DNA of 64,000 bases from Clostridia bacterium. GTDB lineage: Bacteria > Bacillota > Clostridia > Lachnospirales > Lachnospiraceae. The notes under the pieces are model-generated. The model had not been told where the DNA came from and made no database searches. It worked only from the letters and a program-made list of their open reading frames with translations. The DNA lies in assembly GCA_910574835.1 (NCBI GenBank), contig CAJTDE010000002.1, positions 159,205 through 223,204 on the forward strand, read 5' to 3'. This document shows, piece after piece, positions 8,147 to 16,201 of the stretch. How positions within the stretch are numbered: the first letter of the stretch is position 1; each line of letters begins with the position of its first letter. Position numbers and translations under genes: made by a program.

Positions 8147-9442
8147 TTATTTTACCTCCACATCCTGCACCATCACCGGCTTCCCTGTCTCCCGGTACAG
8201 CCACACCAGAGAACTCATATCACCATAGTAAGCATCGCTCAGCCCAATTGCCGGATACATATCCGCAGTATCATCGTAAATTCCGATACGCTCCTTTAAA
8301 AACCACTCTTTCAGCTCCATATACCGCGTATAAAATTCCGGACGCATGGAAAGAAGCGTGCTCTCCATCAGGGGATGAGGTCTCCACAAAAGGATCGCAT
8401 CCTCTCTGTTCTGAAAAAATGCAAACACATCCTTCATCTTCTCCAGATATGCATCGCCTGTCTTCAGCAGTCCGTTCAGGCTGGTATTGTAGAGAATTAC
8501 CTTCTTCCCCTTTGCCCGCTCAAGCCATCCTTCGGGAACCTTCACATTCTCACGATTCACGGAGCGCACCTTATCAATCTTGGGAGAGCCAAGAGCCAGA
8601 ACCTTTTTCTCAAAATTCTCACCAGGATACCGCTTACTGCAATGCCGGATATAGTCCTCCCGTTCTCTTTCGGTCTGGGCAATGATATAATCCGCATGCA
8701 AAACTGCCGGAGGCGTTGAAAAAGTTTCGTCAATTCCCTCCCCATTCTGTATAAAATAAGGCACATAGACCAGTTTCTCGGTAAAGTTTTTCAGATTCTT
8801 CGAATAAAAATAAGGATGAACCGAGGTTACATAATTATTCCCGTCATAAGGATTGTGAATAAAAATCATGTCCGGCATCCGAAGTCCGAAATCATATTCG
8901 TCATAACGTGTAATCGGCACATCGTCCGGAAATGCTTTTCCTTCATAATGCTCCTCCCGCGCGCTCCCATCGGGATTTCTGTCATAGTAAGGAATGGGAA
9001 TCACATAGACATCACAGTCCGGGTCCTCTCCGGCCGCCCGCCAGATACTTTCCAGCGAATCCCACATAGATGCTTTATAGGGCAGAAAGACGGCTTCCAT
9101 ACGATCCGGCACTTCCGCTTCCATCAAACGGCGAATGTGAAGAAGCTGCTTTGTCAAAGCCTGAGACAGCTCCTTTGCCCGGATTGGCTTGTCCAGCACC
9201 AATGTCATTTGATACAGATTCTCACAGTAAGCCTCCAGCTCCGCCACAGTCTCGGTCTCTTCGCCGTACAGCTTCTCCACAGTCTCGCCTATGGAAACAG
9301 CGCTTTCCTGACAATCCGATAAAAGCTGAATCAGCTCTTCCTTCCTTTTTATTGCCTTAGGCAGATTGATTTTCAATGCTCTATTTGCTTTGATCAACGT
9401 ATCTGTCATAGACAGCAGTTGTTTTCGCACCATACGGCTCAT
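8147..9442 (-). CDS. CDP-glycerol glycerophosphotransferase-like protein
   Basis: A 431-residue protein. Residues 1-110 are a charged helical region, likely coiled coil. From about residue 120 the order of features matches the TagF/TarL-type transferase fold: VFLPYKASMWDSLESIW, DVYVIPIPYYDR, FIHNPYDGNNYVTSVHP, KLVYVPYF, then VILYNTSLNGLL, LLWRPHPL and a C-terminal DAYYGDMSSLVWLYRETGKPVM, which corresponds to the D-S/SS donor-binding segment of the family. Such enzymes move glycerol-phosphate or ribitol-phosphate from CDP donors. Immediately upstream are two cytidylyltransferase-like genes that could make such a donor. No membrane segment is present. The placement beside a flagellin and glycosyltransferases suggests polyol-phosphate decoration of a flagellin or surface glycan rather than classical teichoic acid (inference). 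Confidence 0.75.
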   Translation of the reverse strand: MSRMVRKQLLSMTDTLIKANRALKINLPKAIKRKEELIQLLSDCQESAVSIGETVEKLYGEETETVAELEAYCENLYQMTLVLDKPIRAKELSQALTKQLLHIRRLMEAEVPDRMEAVFLPYKASMWDSLESIWRAAGEDPDCDVYVIPIPYYDRNPDGSAREEHYEGKAFPDDVPITRYDEYDFGLRMPDMIFIHNPYDGNNYVTSVHPYFYSKNLKNFTEKLVYVPYFIQNGEGIDETFSTPPAVLHADYIIAQTEREREDYIRHCSKRYPGENFEKKVLALGSPKIDKVRSVNRENVKVPEGWLERAKGKKVILYNTSLNGLLKTGDAYLEKMKDVFAFFQNREDAILLWRPHPLMESTLLSMRPEFYTRYMELKEWFLKERIGIYDDTADMYPAIGLSDAYYGDMSSLVWLYRETGKPVMVQDVEVK

Positions 9443-9459
9443 GACATTCTTCTCTCCCT

Positions 9460-10173
9460 TTACTTAATCCAGTCCTCGCGCTCGGCGGTATAGAGCGCTT
9501 TGAATATCTCAATATCCTCCATCGTTGTCAGCTTAATATTTTTTGCGGACCCCCTGGAAAAATACAATCTCTCCCCCAGCTTTGCCATCAGCACATTGAT
9601 GTAAACCGCATCCGTGATCCCCTGTCTCTGTGCCTCCTCCTGCGCCCAGACAGCCTTCTCATAGCGGTAAGCCTGAGGGGTCATCACTCGCATAATATCC
9701 TTCCGATCTATAATCTCATCACCGCTGATGCCGTCATGAGATCTCACAATGGTCTCCGCCTGAAAACGAATCGCTGAGAGACCGTTTCCATAGCGCTGAC
9801 AAGCCGCAATACAGTCTGAAATAATTTCGCCGCTCACAAAGGGACGGACCGCATCGTGAACCACCACAATATCGCCGTTTTTGCAGGTTCCTTTCAGTTC
9901 AAAAAGCGCTTTCCTAGTGGATGCCTGCCCGCTCTCTCCTCCATCGATCACCCATTTCAGTTTCGTGATTCCATACTCTCTTGCATACGCCTTTAAAATC
10001 TCTCCCCAGCCTTCCAGACAGGACACAATAATTCCGTCAATCCCCGGATGCTTCTGAAAAGCCTCCAACGTATAGATAATAATCGGCTTATCATAAACAT
10101 TGATAAACTGCTTGGGCACATCCTGCTCTGTCCGCCTTCCGCTGCCTCCTGCCAATATCACCGCAATATTCAT
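9460..10173 (-). CDS. IspD/TarI-family cytidylyltransferase with intact nucleotide loop
   Basis: A 237-residue protein with the full signature of the IspD/TarI fold: LAGGSGRR and PKQF in the CTP-binding loop (residues 7-23), VVVHDAVRPFVS at about 105-116, and a late TTMEDIEIFKALY. It transfers CMP from CTP to a sugar or polyol phosphate. Family members make either CDP-methylerythritol (IspD, isoprenoids) or CDP-ribitol/CDP-glycerol-type donors (TarI and relatives). Pairing with a CDP-glycerol-transferase-like gene 18 bases downstream, and a paralogue overlapping by 4 bases upstream, favours a polyol-phosphate donor for glycan decoration. Substrate assignment is inference. Confidence 0.8.
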   Translation of the reverse strand: MNIAVILAGGSGRRTEQDVPKQFINVYDKPIIIYTLEAFQKHPGIDGIIVSCLEGWGEILKAYAREYGITKLKWVIDGGESGQASTRKALFELKGTCKNGDIVVVHDAVRPFVSGEIISDCIAACQRYGNGLSAIRFQAETIVRSHDGISGDEIIDRKDIMRVMTPQAYRYEKAVWAQEEAQRQGITDAVYINVLMAKLGERLYFSRGSAKNIKLTTMEDIEIFKALYTAEREDWIK

Positions 10174-10898
10174 AAGCCGTCCTCTCTCAGCCGCTTTGCA
10201 TCCTGCTGCTTCATATGATACAGAGCACGAAACATCTCCACATCCTCTACCGTATTAATCTTAATGTTAAAATCAGATCCCTTAGAAAAGCATACGTTCT
10301 CTCCCAGTCTGGCAAGGACACTGTTGTTGTCTACACAGCGCTTAACGCCTTTTTGCTCCGCTCTCTCATGAATCTCCCGCAGATAGTCAAGCCGATAAGC
10401 CTGAGGCGTCTGAATCCTCCGTATGTGATATCTGGATATGCTCTCTTTTCCGTTCTGCCCGTCCGTAGTCAGCATCACCGTATCCATAGACCGCACCGCG
10501 GCAACTCCCATTCCCTTTTTTCTGCAAACACGGATACTGTCCGTAATCAAATCATCTGTCACAAGCGGGCGAATCGCATCGTGAATTACCACCACATCAT
10601 CCCCGCTGCAATGCTCCGTCAGCCATACCACGCCTCTTCGGATAGATTCCTGTCCGTCCGCTCCGCCTTCCACTATGTTCTCCAGCTTTGTAATATTAAA
10701 CTGCTTTCCGTAAGCCTTCACCATCTCCTGCCACCCGGACAGACAGGACACCAGGATCATATCAATCTCCGGATGATTCTGAAATACCTGAAGCGTATAT
10801 ACAATCACCGGACGATTTTCTACAATCACAAATTGTTTCGGAATGTCCATCCGAAAGTTCGGGTCTACGCCTCCTGCCAGAATTAATGCAATGTTCAT
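10170..10898 (-). CDS. IspD/TarI-family cytidylyltransferase with altered nucleotide loop
   Basis: A 242-residue paralogue of the 9460-10173 product, overlapping it by 4 bases. VVVIHDAIRPLVTDD, the DTVMLT region, RIQTPQAYRLDYL and NTVEDVEMFRALY are kept. The glycine-rich loop, which normally reads LAGG-x-G-x-R, is here LAGGVDPNFRMDIPKQF, with the second glycine lost and spacing kept. The protein may therefore use a different nucleotide or polyol, be weakly active, or act as a partner subunit for its neighbour. The rest of the chain shows no decay, so it is unlikely to be a pseudogene. Confidence 0.75.
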   Translation of the reverse strand: MNIALILAGGVDPNFRMDIPKQFVIVENRPVIVYTLQVFQNHPEIDMILVSCLSGWQEMVKAYGKQFNITKLENIVEGGADGQESIRRGVVWLTEHCSGDDVVVIHDAIRPLVTDDLITDSIRVCRKKGMGVAAVRSMDTVMLTTDGQNGKESISRYHIRRIQTPQAYRLDYLREIHERAEQKGVKRCVDNNSVLARLGENVCFSKGSDFNIKINTVEDVEMFRALYHMKQQDAKRLREDGL

Positions 10899-10946
10899 AT
10901 GGTTCCGCCTTTCCCTGTTTTATGCATGCTTCCCATTTCTCCCGGT

Positions 10947-12041
10947 TTACTTCTTCAGTGAGGCAAGCCGTTCAAGCGCCGGGCGATACGCCTCCTCTGC
11001 CGCCTTCTGATAATATTCCCGAGCCTTTGCCGCGTCTCCTGCCACTTCATACCAGGTGCCCAGGTTATAAGCCGCCCGGAAGGAACCCGTACCGCCTACG
11101 CCCTGATTCTCGGGCACTTCACCAATTTCCAGACATTTCAGATAAGACTGTTCAATGCGCGGCAGATAAGCAATATACTTTCTTGTGTCCGCCAGAATCG
11201 CCTGCATAAAAAGGATTCCGCAGGCGAAATAAAAGTCCGCATAATTACCTAAATTCTTCTCTTCTTTATCCGCAATGCCAAGAGCCGTATCCCACGCCTT
11301 TGCCTCAATCAAGGCATAGAGATAATTAATAATGCCGTTTGCACGATATCCGGCTCCCTGTTTCGGCACCAGCCGATAAAACTTTCCATAGTATTGACAT
11401 GCCTCTTCGTACCGTTTCAATCCCCGCAATGTCTCTGCCGTCTGATACAGAAAATAAGAATCCTCCGGGGCTTCTCTCAATTCTTCCAAAAGAATGTCTA
11501 GATTTCGCTCCGCTTTTCCCGGGCGCAGATACCCGTCATGTTCAAACAGCAGGGGAATCGGATAAATCGGCAGCTCCCCATCCACCTGCTCGTGAATCCG
11601 CCCCTTATACTTCACCCCTTTTGGAAGCAGACGGGACGTATAGGAATGAGCAAAAGCCGTCTCCTGTCTCCCTCCCGGAAGTTCTTCCATATAATAATCC
11701 TTCCGTTCTATTGCGCCGATTCGATCCGTTTGCTTCAAAAATTCTTCCAGATCCTTCCGGCTTCCTCTGATCAGATATTCGTCCGCATCCAGTACCAGAT
11801 TCCAATCACAGTCTGACTGAGACAAGGCAAAATTACGGGCTGCCGCAAAATCCTGATCCCAGACATATTCCGTCACCGAAGCCCCATAGGCAGCGGCAAT
11901 CTCTCTGGTACGATCCGTGGAGCCCGTATCCGTAATATATATTTTATCGGCCAATCCTGCCGCCTGCTTAAGGCAGCGGGAAAGACTTTCCTCTTCATTT
12001 TTTACTATCATGACTATCGCCAAAGAACTCATTTTATCCAT
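10947..12041 (-). CDS. Family 2 glycosyltransferase with C-terminal TPR-like repeats
   Basis: A 364-residue protein. Residues about 6-110 form a GT-A domain: LAIVMIVKNEEESLSRCL, the TDTGSTDRT donor-loop segment, and LVLDADEYL, whose acidic motif binds the metal and nucleotide-sugar. From about residue 185 the chain is helical with TPR-like pairs (SYFLYQTAETLRGLKRYEEACQYYGK, AAYNLGTWYEVAGDAAKAREYYQKAAEEAY). This GT2-plus-TPR architecture is common among enzymes that glycosylate flagellin or other surface proteins in Clostridia. It precedes the two cytidylyltransferases on the minus strand. A candidate promoter lies at 12090-12118. Confidence 0.8.
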   Translation of the reverse strand: MDKMSSLAIVMIVKNEEESLSRCLKQAAGLADKIYITDTGSTDRTREIAAAYGASVTEYVWDQDFAAARNFALSQSDCDWNLVLDADEYLIRGSRKDLEEFLKQTDRIGAIERKDYYMEELPGGRQETAFAHSYTSRLLPKGVKYKGRIHEQVDGELPIYPIPLLFEHDGYLRPGKAERNLDILLEELREAPEDSYFLYQTAETLRGLKRYEEACQYYGKFYRLVPKQGAGYRANGIINYLYALIEAKAWDTALGIADKEEKNLGNYADFYFACGILFMQAILADTRKYIAYLPRIEQSYLKCLEIGEVPENQGVGGTGSFRAAYNLGTWYEVAGDAAKAREYYQKAAEEAYRPALERLASLKK

Positions 12042-12089
12042 CCTCCGGAATTGCTTCCATTTGTAAACCGCCGTATTTATGCTATCTAC

Positions 12090-12118
12090 ATTTTAGAGCA
12101 AGCCGAAGCGAATTGCAA
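12090..12118 (-). promoter_or_regulatory. Candidate sigma-A promoter for the glycosyltransferase/cytidylyltransferase genes
   Basis: TTGCAA and TAAAAT are separated by 17 bases on the minus strand, upstream of the gene starting at 12041. This would let the downstream genes be expressed independently of the flagellin promoter. The -35 is only a moderate match. Confidence 0.4.
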
Positions 12119-12146
12119 TGCCTGTTTTTTGGCATACGAATCCGTA

Positions 12147-14168
12147 TTACGAATCCGCCAGAGCTTTCAATAAAACCTGGTGCATTTTCAAAAGTTCCAT
12201 ATCATTCGGCATCAAAGGCAAAAGCTGGGAAAGTACGGGCATAGCTTCCCTATACTGTCCGCTTTCTATCATAGCATTCAATGCTGTCTTCATCTGTACT
12301 GCCAATGCACCAAATTCTGTATTCTGCACCGGAGCCGGATGCTCTGCCTCCATGTTTAACAGACGGAGAAGTTCCCGGACTACACCCGTCATCCGGGGAT
12401 AAATCCGAAGTCCCTGGCGAAGCAGACGAACCGTCTTTGCCAGCTCTCCCTGTCTCCAATTATTCAAAGCCTCCAAAACAATCAGGGCCATACGGCAATC
12501 CGCAGGAAGTAGGCTTCGGCAATTCTCCTCAAACATTGCTTCCTGATACTGCCCTGCATAAAAAGCCTGAATACATTTTGCATATTCCTCCGCCGACAAA
12601 AGCAATTGGTCCTTCATTTGGAAGCCCATCATCAATTCTTTTTCCCAGAGAAGCTTTTCCAGCCAAAGGCCGTGAAGCGGATAAGCGTGAAACAGCGTTT
12701 TACGTGCCTCCCACAATTTTAAGGCTTCCTCATAGGAGCGGACGCTCATAACCTTTTCCACACATTCCTTCCAGTTATCCAAATCCATGCGTTCCAGCAA
12801 AACGGAAAAGTCTTTTTGTTCCAGCAGCGCTTTTTCTACAAGCTGACATTGAAGATATGGATTTTCAATTTCTTTCAAACAGCGCCGGAAGAGAAACAGG
12901 TCCGCTTCTTCTTCCTGCCCGCTCTGCTCTTGCAGAAAAAGCTTCTGAATCAAGAGATAGGGGGAATCAGAGGTCTGCTTCACAAGCAATTCTGCCATAT
13001 GAGGAGCATAGGTTTCCTTCCACTGATCCAGAAGCGGATAATACTGTTGTATCCGATATTCCTCTTCCCAGGGAAGCAATCCCAGAAAATACGCCGCTTT
13101 TTCCCATTTTTTAAGCTCCAGCGCCGCTTTTATACATCCCATCCGTACCGGATTCAGCCATTCCGGGGTCATCACCTTATCCCGGCTCATTGTACCGAAG
13201 CGCTGTTTGAGCCAAAGCTCCGGCTTCTTCTCCATGTCCTCTAGAAGCTTTTCAAAGGCTATCCCATATTCTATGATTTCTTCAAATTTTTTTGTTTCCG
13301 TTCCAATACCTACAAGCAGGGAATACAGAATCAGTCTTGTCAATTCATTTGGTTTTTCATTCTCCAAAATTGAAATGGCATCTTTCCATGCCTGGGCGTA
13401 ATCCTCTTTTTTATAGAGGATTTCAATCAAATAGGTTTGAAGCCAGCTCTCATAAAGAAACTCCGTATCCTTACATACACTTCTGCCCCGACGACAGGCT
13501 TCCTCCGCCTTCTCCCATTCCCCCTGTGACACATATTCCTGTGTCAGTTGGACATGATTTTTCGTATATTCCGGTCGTTCTTCCATATCTTTCAAAAGCA
13601 GAGAAATATTTCGTTCTCTTTTCTTCTCATCCACCTTCTGCGTATCTTTGATATAACCATAATGATGCACATAGGAATGAAGCTCCTTACAAGGCGCATG
13701 GCAGGGATGCAGCTCTTCATGAACCGGATTTTCAAAATGCAGATCGGGGGTACGTCTGGCCATACGGTAAGCTGCAAACTCCGTATATTTCGTCCCGTTC
13801 CAGTCAGAATAATTGCGGCTTACATAGGATGCCGAGCGATATCGGAGATATTCTCCGCTTCGGAAAAAATCACAAATCTCCCTCACATCCTCGAACCATT
13901 CGTCATCATCCAGGTAGAGAAACCATTCTCCTTTTGCATGTTTAAGTCCGGCATTTCGGGCTGCCGAAAAATCATTGCACCAGGTAAAGGGGACTATCTG
14001 ATCGGTGTATCGCTTTGCCACCTGCCGGACACGCTCGTCCGTCCCGGTAAATACTACAATCAGTTCGGCCGGAATCTCCAAAAGAAGGGGCTTCAAGGAA
14101 TCCAGACACCTTTCTAAAGTGGTGATTCGATTGGACGCCAGAAGTGAAATGGTAAGAGGAAGTTTCAT
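12147..14168 (-). CDS. Large family 2 glycosyltransferase with TPR region (flagellin cassette 1)
   Basis: A 673-residue protein with a GT-A domain at residues 1-170 (ISLLASNRITTLERCLDSL, CNDFSAARNAGLKHA, LYLDDDEWF with the acidic catalytic motif) and a long helical TPR-like C-terminal part. The start follows AAAGGAG. A closely similar protein over its whole length is encoded at 19180-21189 on the other strand, next to the second flagellin. Placement directly behind a flagellin gene, in mirror image for both copies, strongly suggests that each enzyme glycosylates its adjacent flagellin (inference). It lies downstream of the flagellin 1 terminator, so it depends on read-through or a promoter of its own. 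Confidence 0.85.
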   Translation of the reverse strand: MKLPLTISLLASNRITTLERCLDSLKPLLLEIPAELIVVFTGTDERVRQVAKRYTDQIVPFTWCNDFSAARNAGLKHAKGEWFLYLDDDEWFEDVREICDFFRSGEYLRYRSASYVSRNYSDWNGTKYTEFAAYRMARRTPDLHFENPVHEELHPCHAPCKELHSYVHHYGYIKDTQKVDEKKRERNISLLLKDMEERPEYTKNHVQLTQEYVSQGEWEKAEEACRRGRSVCKDTEFLYESWLQTYLIEILYKKEDYAQAWKDAISILENEKPNELTRLILYSLLVGIGTETKKFEEIIEYGIAFEKLLEDMEKKPELWLKQRFGTMSRDKVMTPEWLNPVRMGCIKAALELKKWEKAAYFLGLLPWEEEYRIQQYYPLLDQWKETYAPHMAELLVKQTSDSPYLLIQKLFLQEQSGQEEEADLFLFRRCLKEIENPYLQCQLVEKALLEQKDFSVLLERMDLDNWKECVEKVMSVRSYEEALKLWEARKTLFHAYPLHGLWLEKLLWEKELMMGFQMKDQLLLSAEEYAKCIQAFYAGQYQEAMFEENCRSLLPADCRMALIVLEALNNWRQGELAKTVRLLRQGLRIYPRMTGVVRELLRLLNMEAEHPAPVQNTEFGALAVQMKTALNAMIESGQYREAMPVLSQLLPLMPNDMELLKMHQVLLKALADS

Positions 14169-14333
14169 AGTCGGTTTACTCCTTTTCTATTATCAATCCG
14201 GTACAGCATTGCATGAACAGCAATGTAGACACTGCTCTCTGCGCAAGGCCGCACTAGTCAAATGGATGCTCTGCATCCGCCCGCACATTGCTCGCAGGAA
14301 CAAGAAACACTTTATATTCTGCCGCTTTTTTGC

Positions 14334-14369
14334 CAAAAAAAGTACCGGTCCAAGGGACCGGCACTTTTC
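14334..14369 (-). terminator. Terminator after flagellin 1
   Basis: An 11-base stem (GTGCCGGTCC paired with GGACCGGTAC, with flanking A-T pairs) around a 3-base loop is followed by a run of eight T on the minus strand. It begins about 15 bases after the flagellin stop. The same design follows flagellin 2 at 19043-19076. Confidence 0.9.
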
Positions 14370-14383
14370 GTCGCATATTCAGC

Positions 14384-15217
14384 TTACTGCAGTAACTGCA
14401 GAACTCCCTGAGGAACCTGATTAGCCTGTGCAAGCATAGCCTGAGAAGCCTGAACCAGAATGTTATTCTTGGTGTAAGCCATCATCTCTTTAGCCATGTC
14501 TACGTCACGGATACGGCTCTCAGCAGCAGTGATGTTCTCGGTCTGAACACCCAAGTTGTTGATGGTGTGATCCAGACGGTTCTGAAGAGCACCAAATGTA
14601 GAACGCATGGAAGAAATATGGTCAATTGCCTGATTTGCAATGTTAATTGCTTCCTTTGCTCCATCTACATCGCTGATATCAATATCTGCAACCATACCAG
14701 CAGTTCCTCCGATAGTCTCGGAATGCATCTTATCCAACTTTACGCCCAACTGATTGAAGTCATCAGAAGTCTCGCCTACATGAAGCGTAATACCGGTATT
14801 CTCGCCATTAAACAGCTTCATTCCGTTGAAGTTTGCACTGTCACTGATTCTGTTGATCTCATCCTTTAACTGCTCAATCTCCTTCTGCATCTCATCACGG
14901 TTGGTGCTGGAGTAAGTTCCGTTGGCAGACTGTGTAGCCAGAGCAACCATACGGTTCAACATGGAATGAACCTCAGTCAAAGCACCCTCAGCAGTCTGTA
15001 CCAGAGATACGCCGTCCTCAGCATTCTTCTGAGCAGTCTCAAGACCGGTAATCTGAGCTCTCATCTTCTCGGAAATAGCCAGACCAGCAGCGTCGTCACC
15101 AGCGCGGTTGATCTTGTAACCGGAGGACAATTTCTCCAGGTTCTTGCCTACGAAAGAGTTGTTGTTGCTTAAGTTTCTGTGTGCGTTTAATGCAGTAATA
15201 TTGTGCTGAATTCTCAT
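14384..15217 (-). CDS. Flagellin 1
   Basis: A 277-residue flagellin. The start is the ATG at 15217 (MRIQHNITALNAHRN) with AAGGAGG at ideal distance; the longer frame upstream is leader RNA. The N-terminal D0/D1 part contains LEKLSSGYKINRAGDDAAGLAISEKMRAQI, a TLR5-type helical region. The middle is short (about residues 145-195). The C-terminal D1/D0 ends in ILVQASQAMLAQANQVPQGVLQLLQ. It is exported by the flagellar type III apparatus and forms the filament. A second flagellin (18157-19026) is nearly the same at both ends but differs in the middle. In the orientation given here a sigma-28-like promoter inside the putative invertible segment points at this gene. The leader carries CsrA-type sites. 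Confidence 0.95.
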   Translation of the reverse strand: MRIQHNITALNAHRNLSNNNSFVGKNLEKLSSGYKINRAGDDAAGLAISEKMRAQITGLETAQKNAEDGVSLVQTAEGALTEVHSMLNRMVALATQSANGTYSSTNRDEMQKEIEQLKDEINRISDSANFNGMKLFNGENTGITLHVGETSDDFNQLGVKLDKMHSETIGGTAGMVADIDISDVDGAKEAINIANQAIDHISSMRSTFGALQNRLDHTINNLGVQTENITAAESRIRDVDMAKEMMAYTKNNILVQASQAMLAQANQVPQGVLQLLQ

Positions 15218-15241
15218 AGTTTTTCCTCCTTGATCATTGCA

Positions 15242-15260
15242 GGGGAACATCCTTTTCCCC
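15242..15260 (-). promoter_or_regulatory. CsrA-type hairpin in flagellin 1 leader
   Basis: On the minus strand GGGGAA and TTCCCC form a 6-base stem presenting AAGGATG in the loop. AAGGATG matches the core of the CsrA target (ARGGAUGU). A second GGA lies in the Shine-Dalgarno CAAGGAGG just downstream. The pair of sites, one in a hairpin and one over the ribosome binding site, mirrors the Bacillus hag leader controlled by CsrA-FliW. Confidence 0.65.
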
Positions 15261-15310
15261 GTAAAGTTATTATTTGGATGCCCGGAAGTGTTGTATGGAC
15301 TGCCGGCTGT

Positions 15311-15338
15311 TGTCCAGTAAAGTACACTTAATTGGACA
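15311..15338. other. Putative serine-recombinase crossover site, left
   Basis: A 28-base quasi-palindrome. Read on the minus strand the first 14 bases are TGTCCAATTAAGTG and the second 14 are TACTTTACTGGACA. Eleven of 14 positions pair between the halves. The central dinucleotide is GT, as in the right-hand site at 18036-18063, which is in inverted orientation. Size and symmetry fit sites used by Hin-type invertases, and the recombinase gene ends only 82 bases away. Confidence 0.65.
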
Positions 15339-15363
15339 CCCTGAAAACTACTTTTCATTTACA

Positions 15364-15390
15364 TTATCGTGCGTTTACGAAATAACTTAA
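15364..15390 (-). promoter_or_regulatory. Sigma-28-like promoter inside the putative invertible segment
   Basis: On the minus strand TTAA is followed after 15 bases by CACGATAA, a 6 of 8 match to the flagellar sigma factor -10 (GCCGATAA). The promoter lies between the recombinase gene and the left crossover site and reads outward through the site into flagellin 1, giving a leader of roughly 140 bases. No comparable -10 (CGATA) occurs between 17894 and 18035 at the other end of the segment. Confidence 0.65.
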
Positions 15391-15419
15391 GTGTTTTTCA
15401 AAAAAATTTTTAATTTTTC

Positions 15420-16058
15420 TTATTTCCAGTTTATACAAGGGTGAACAAGCGGTTTTTCCGACTCCCGATACTCGCCAATTCGTTTGTACATGGTACTCCT
15501 TCCCATATTGCAGAGCCGGGCAAATTCATTGATGGAGATATTTCCCTGTTCCCAGCTTTCATATAAATCCGAAAAGTTTTTAGGAATGGGAATCGGGGGC
15601 TTCCCAAACCTTACTCCCCGCCGTCTTGCCGCTTCGATTCCTTCTGCCTGCCGGGTTCGAATATTGTTTCTCTCGTTCTCCGCCACAAAGGAAAGAAGCT
15701 GCAGTACCACATCGCTGATAAAATTTCCTAGTAAGTCTCTGCTTTTGGTTGTATCCAGAAGGGGCATATCCTGAATCATAATATCCACGCCAAGTTCTTT
15801 GGTAAGTATGCGCCACTGTTCCTTAATCTCCTCATAATTCCGTCCCAGTCTGTCGATGCTTTTTGTTACTACCAGGTCGCCGGCTTTCAGACTTTTAATC
15901 ATCCTCTGGTAAGCCGGCCTCTGAAAGTCCTTGCCGCTTTGCCGATCAATAAATATGCCCGTCTGGGGAATCCCCATTTTTTTCAGCGCAATTAACTGCC
16001 GCTCCACATTTTGCTCACGGGTAGATACACGTACATAGCCATATACATTTTTCTTCAT
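15420..16058 (-). CDS. Serine recombinase, probable DNA invertase of the flagellin switch
   Basis: A 212-residue recombinase of the small resolvase/invertase type. The catalytic serine is in YVRVSTREQ (about residue 12), with DRQSGKDFQRPAYQ, VTKSIDRLGRNYEEI and the long E-helix ENERNNIRTRQAEGIEAARR. A C-terminal helix-turn-helix (ISINEFARLCNMGRSTMYKRI) fits site binding. All hallmarks are intact. The start follows AAGGAG. It lies inside the segment bounded by the two inverted 28-base sites and ends 82 bases from the left one, as hin does beside its site. Resolvase function cannot be excluded from sequence alone, but two inverted sites with opposing flagellins argue for inversion. Confidence 0.85.
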   Translation of the reverse strand: MKKNVYGYVRVSTREQNVERQLIALKKMGIPQTGIFIDRQSGKDFQRPAYQRMIKSLKAGDLVVTKSIDRLGRNYEEIKEQWRILTKELGVDIMIQDMPLLDTTKSRDLLGNFISDVVLQLLSFVAENERNNIRTRQAEGIEAARRRGVRFGKPPIPIPKNFSDLYESWEQGNISINEFARLCNMGRSTMYKRIGEYRESEKPLVHPCINWK

Positions 16059-16201
16059 AAAGTTCTCCTTCTTTATCTTTCGTATTTCTCTTTGGCTGCT
16101 GAGAAATATAGTATCAAAGAAAAAACTTTATTGTGACACGAAACATATTCCACCCCGGACAAGAGTAGCTGCTATTATATTTTAATTTGATTTTTTAATG
16201 C

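Larger units (their letters stand above)
15169..15338 (-). repeat. Inverted repeat, left copy (recombination site, leader and flagellin start)
   Basis: This 170-base stretch matches 18036-18205 in inverted orientation. I find only two differences, both inside the 28-base site at the outer end; the leader and first 49 coding bases are identical. Similarity stops abruptly at the site on the side facing the intervening segment, and drops to ordinary paralogue level in the coding region. The abrupt edge is what site-specific inversion predicts. Confidence 0.9.

Noticed and set aside
15311..15338. Reading the 28-base symmetric sites as insertion sequence ends
   Set aside because: No transposase or target duplication is present. 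The sites coincide with the edges of leader homology and sit beside a serine recombinase, so inversion fits better, although other copies in the genome would reopen this.
15218..15358. N-terminal extension of the flagellin 1 frame, and the same at 18019-18156 for flagellin 2
   Set aside because: The frame stays open by chance through the leader. The ribosome binding site and the conserved flagellin start MRIQHN place the true starts at 15217 and 18157.
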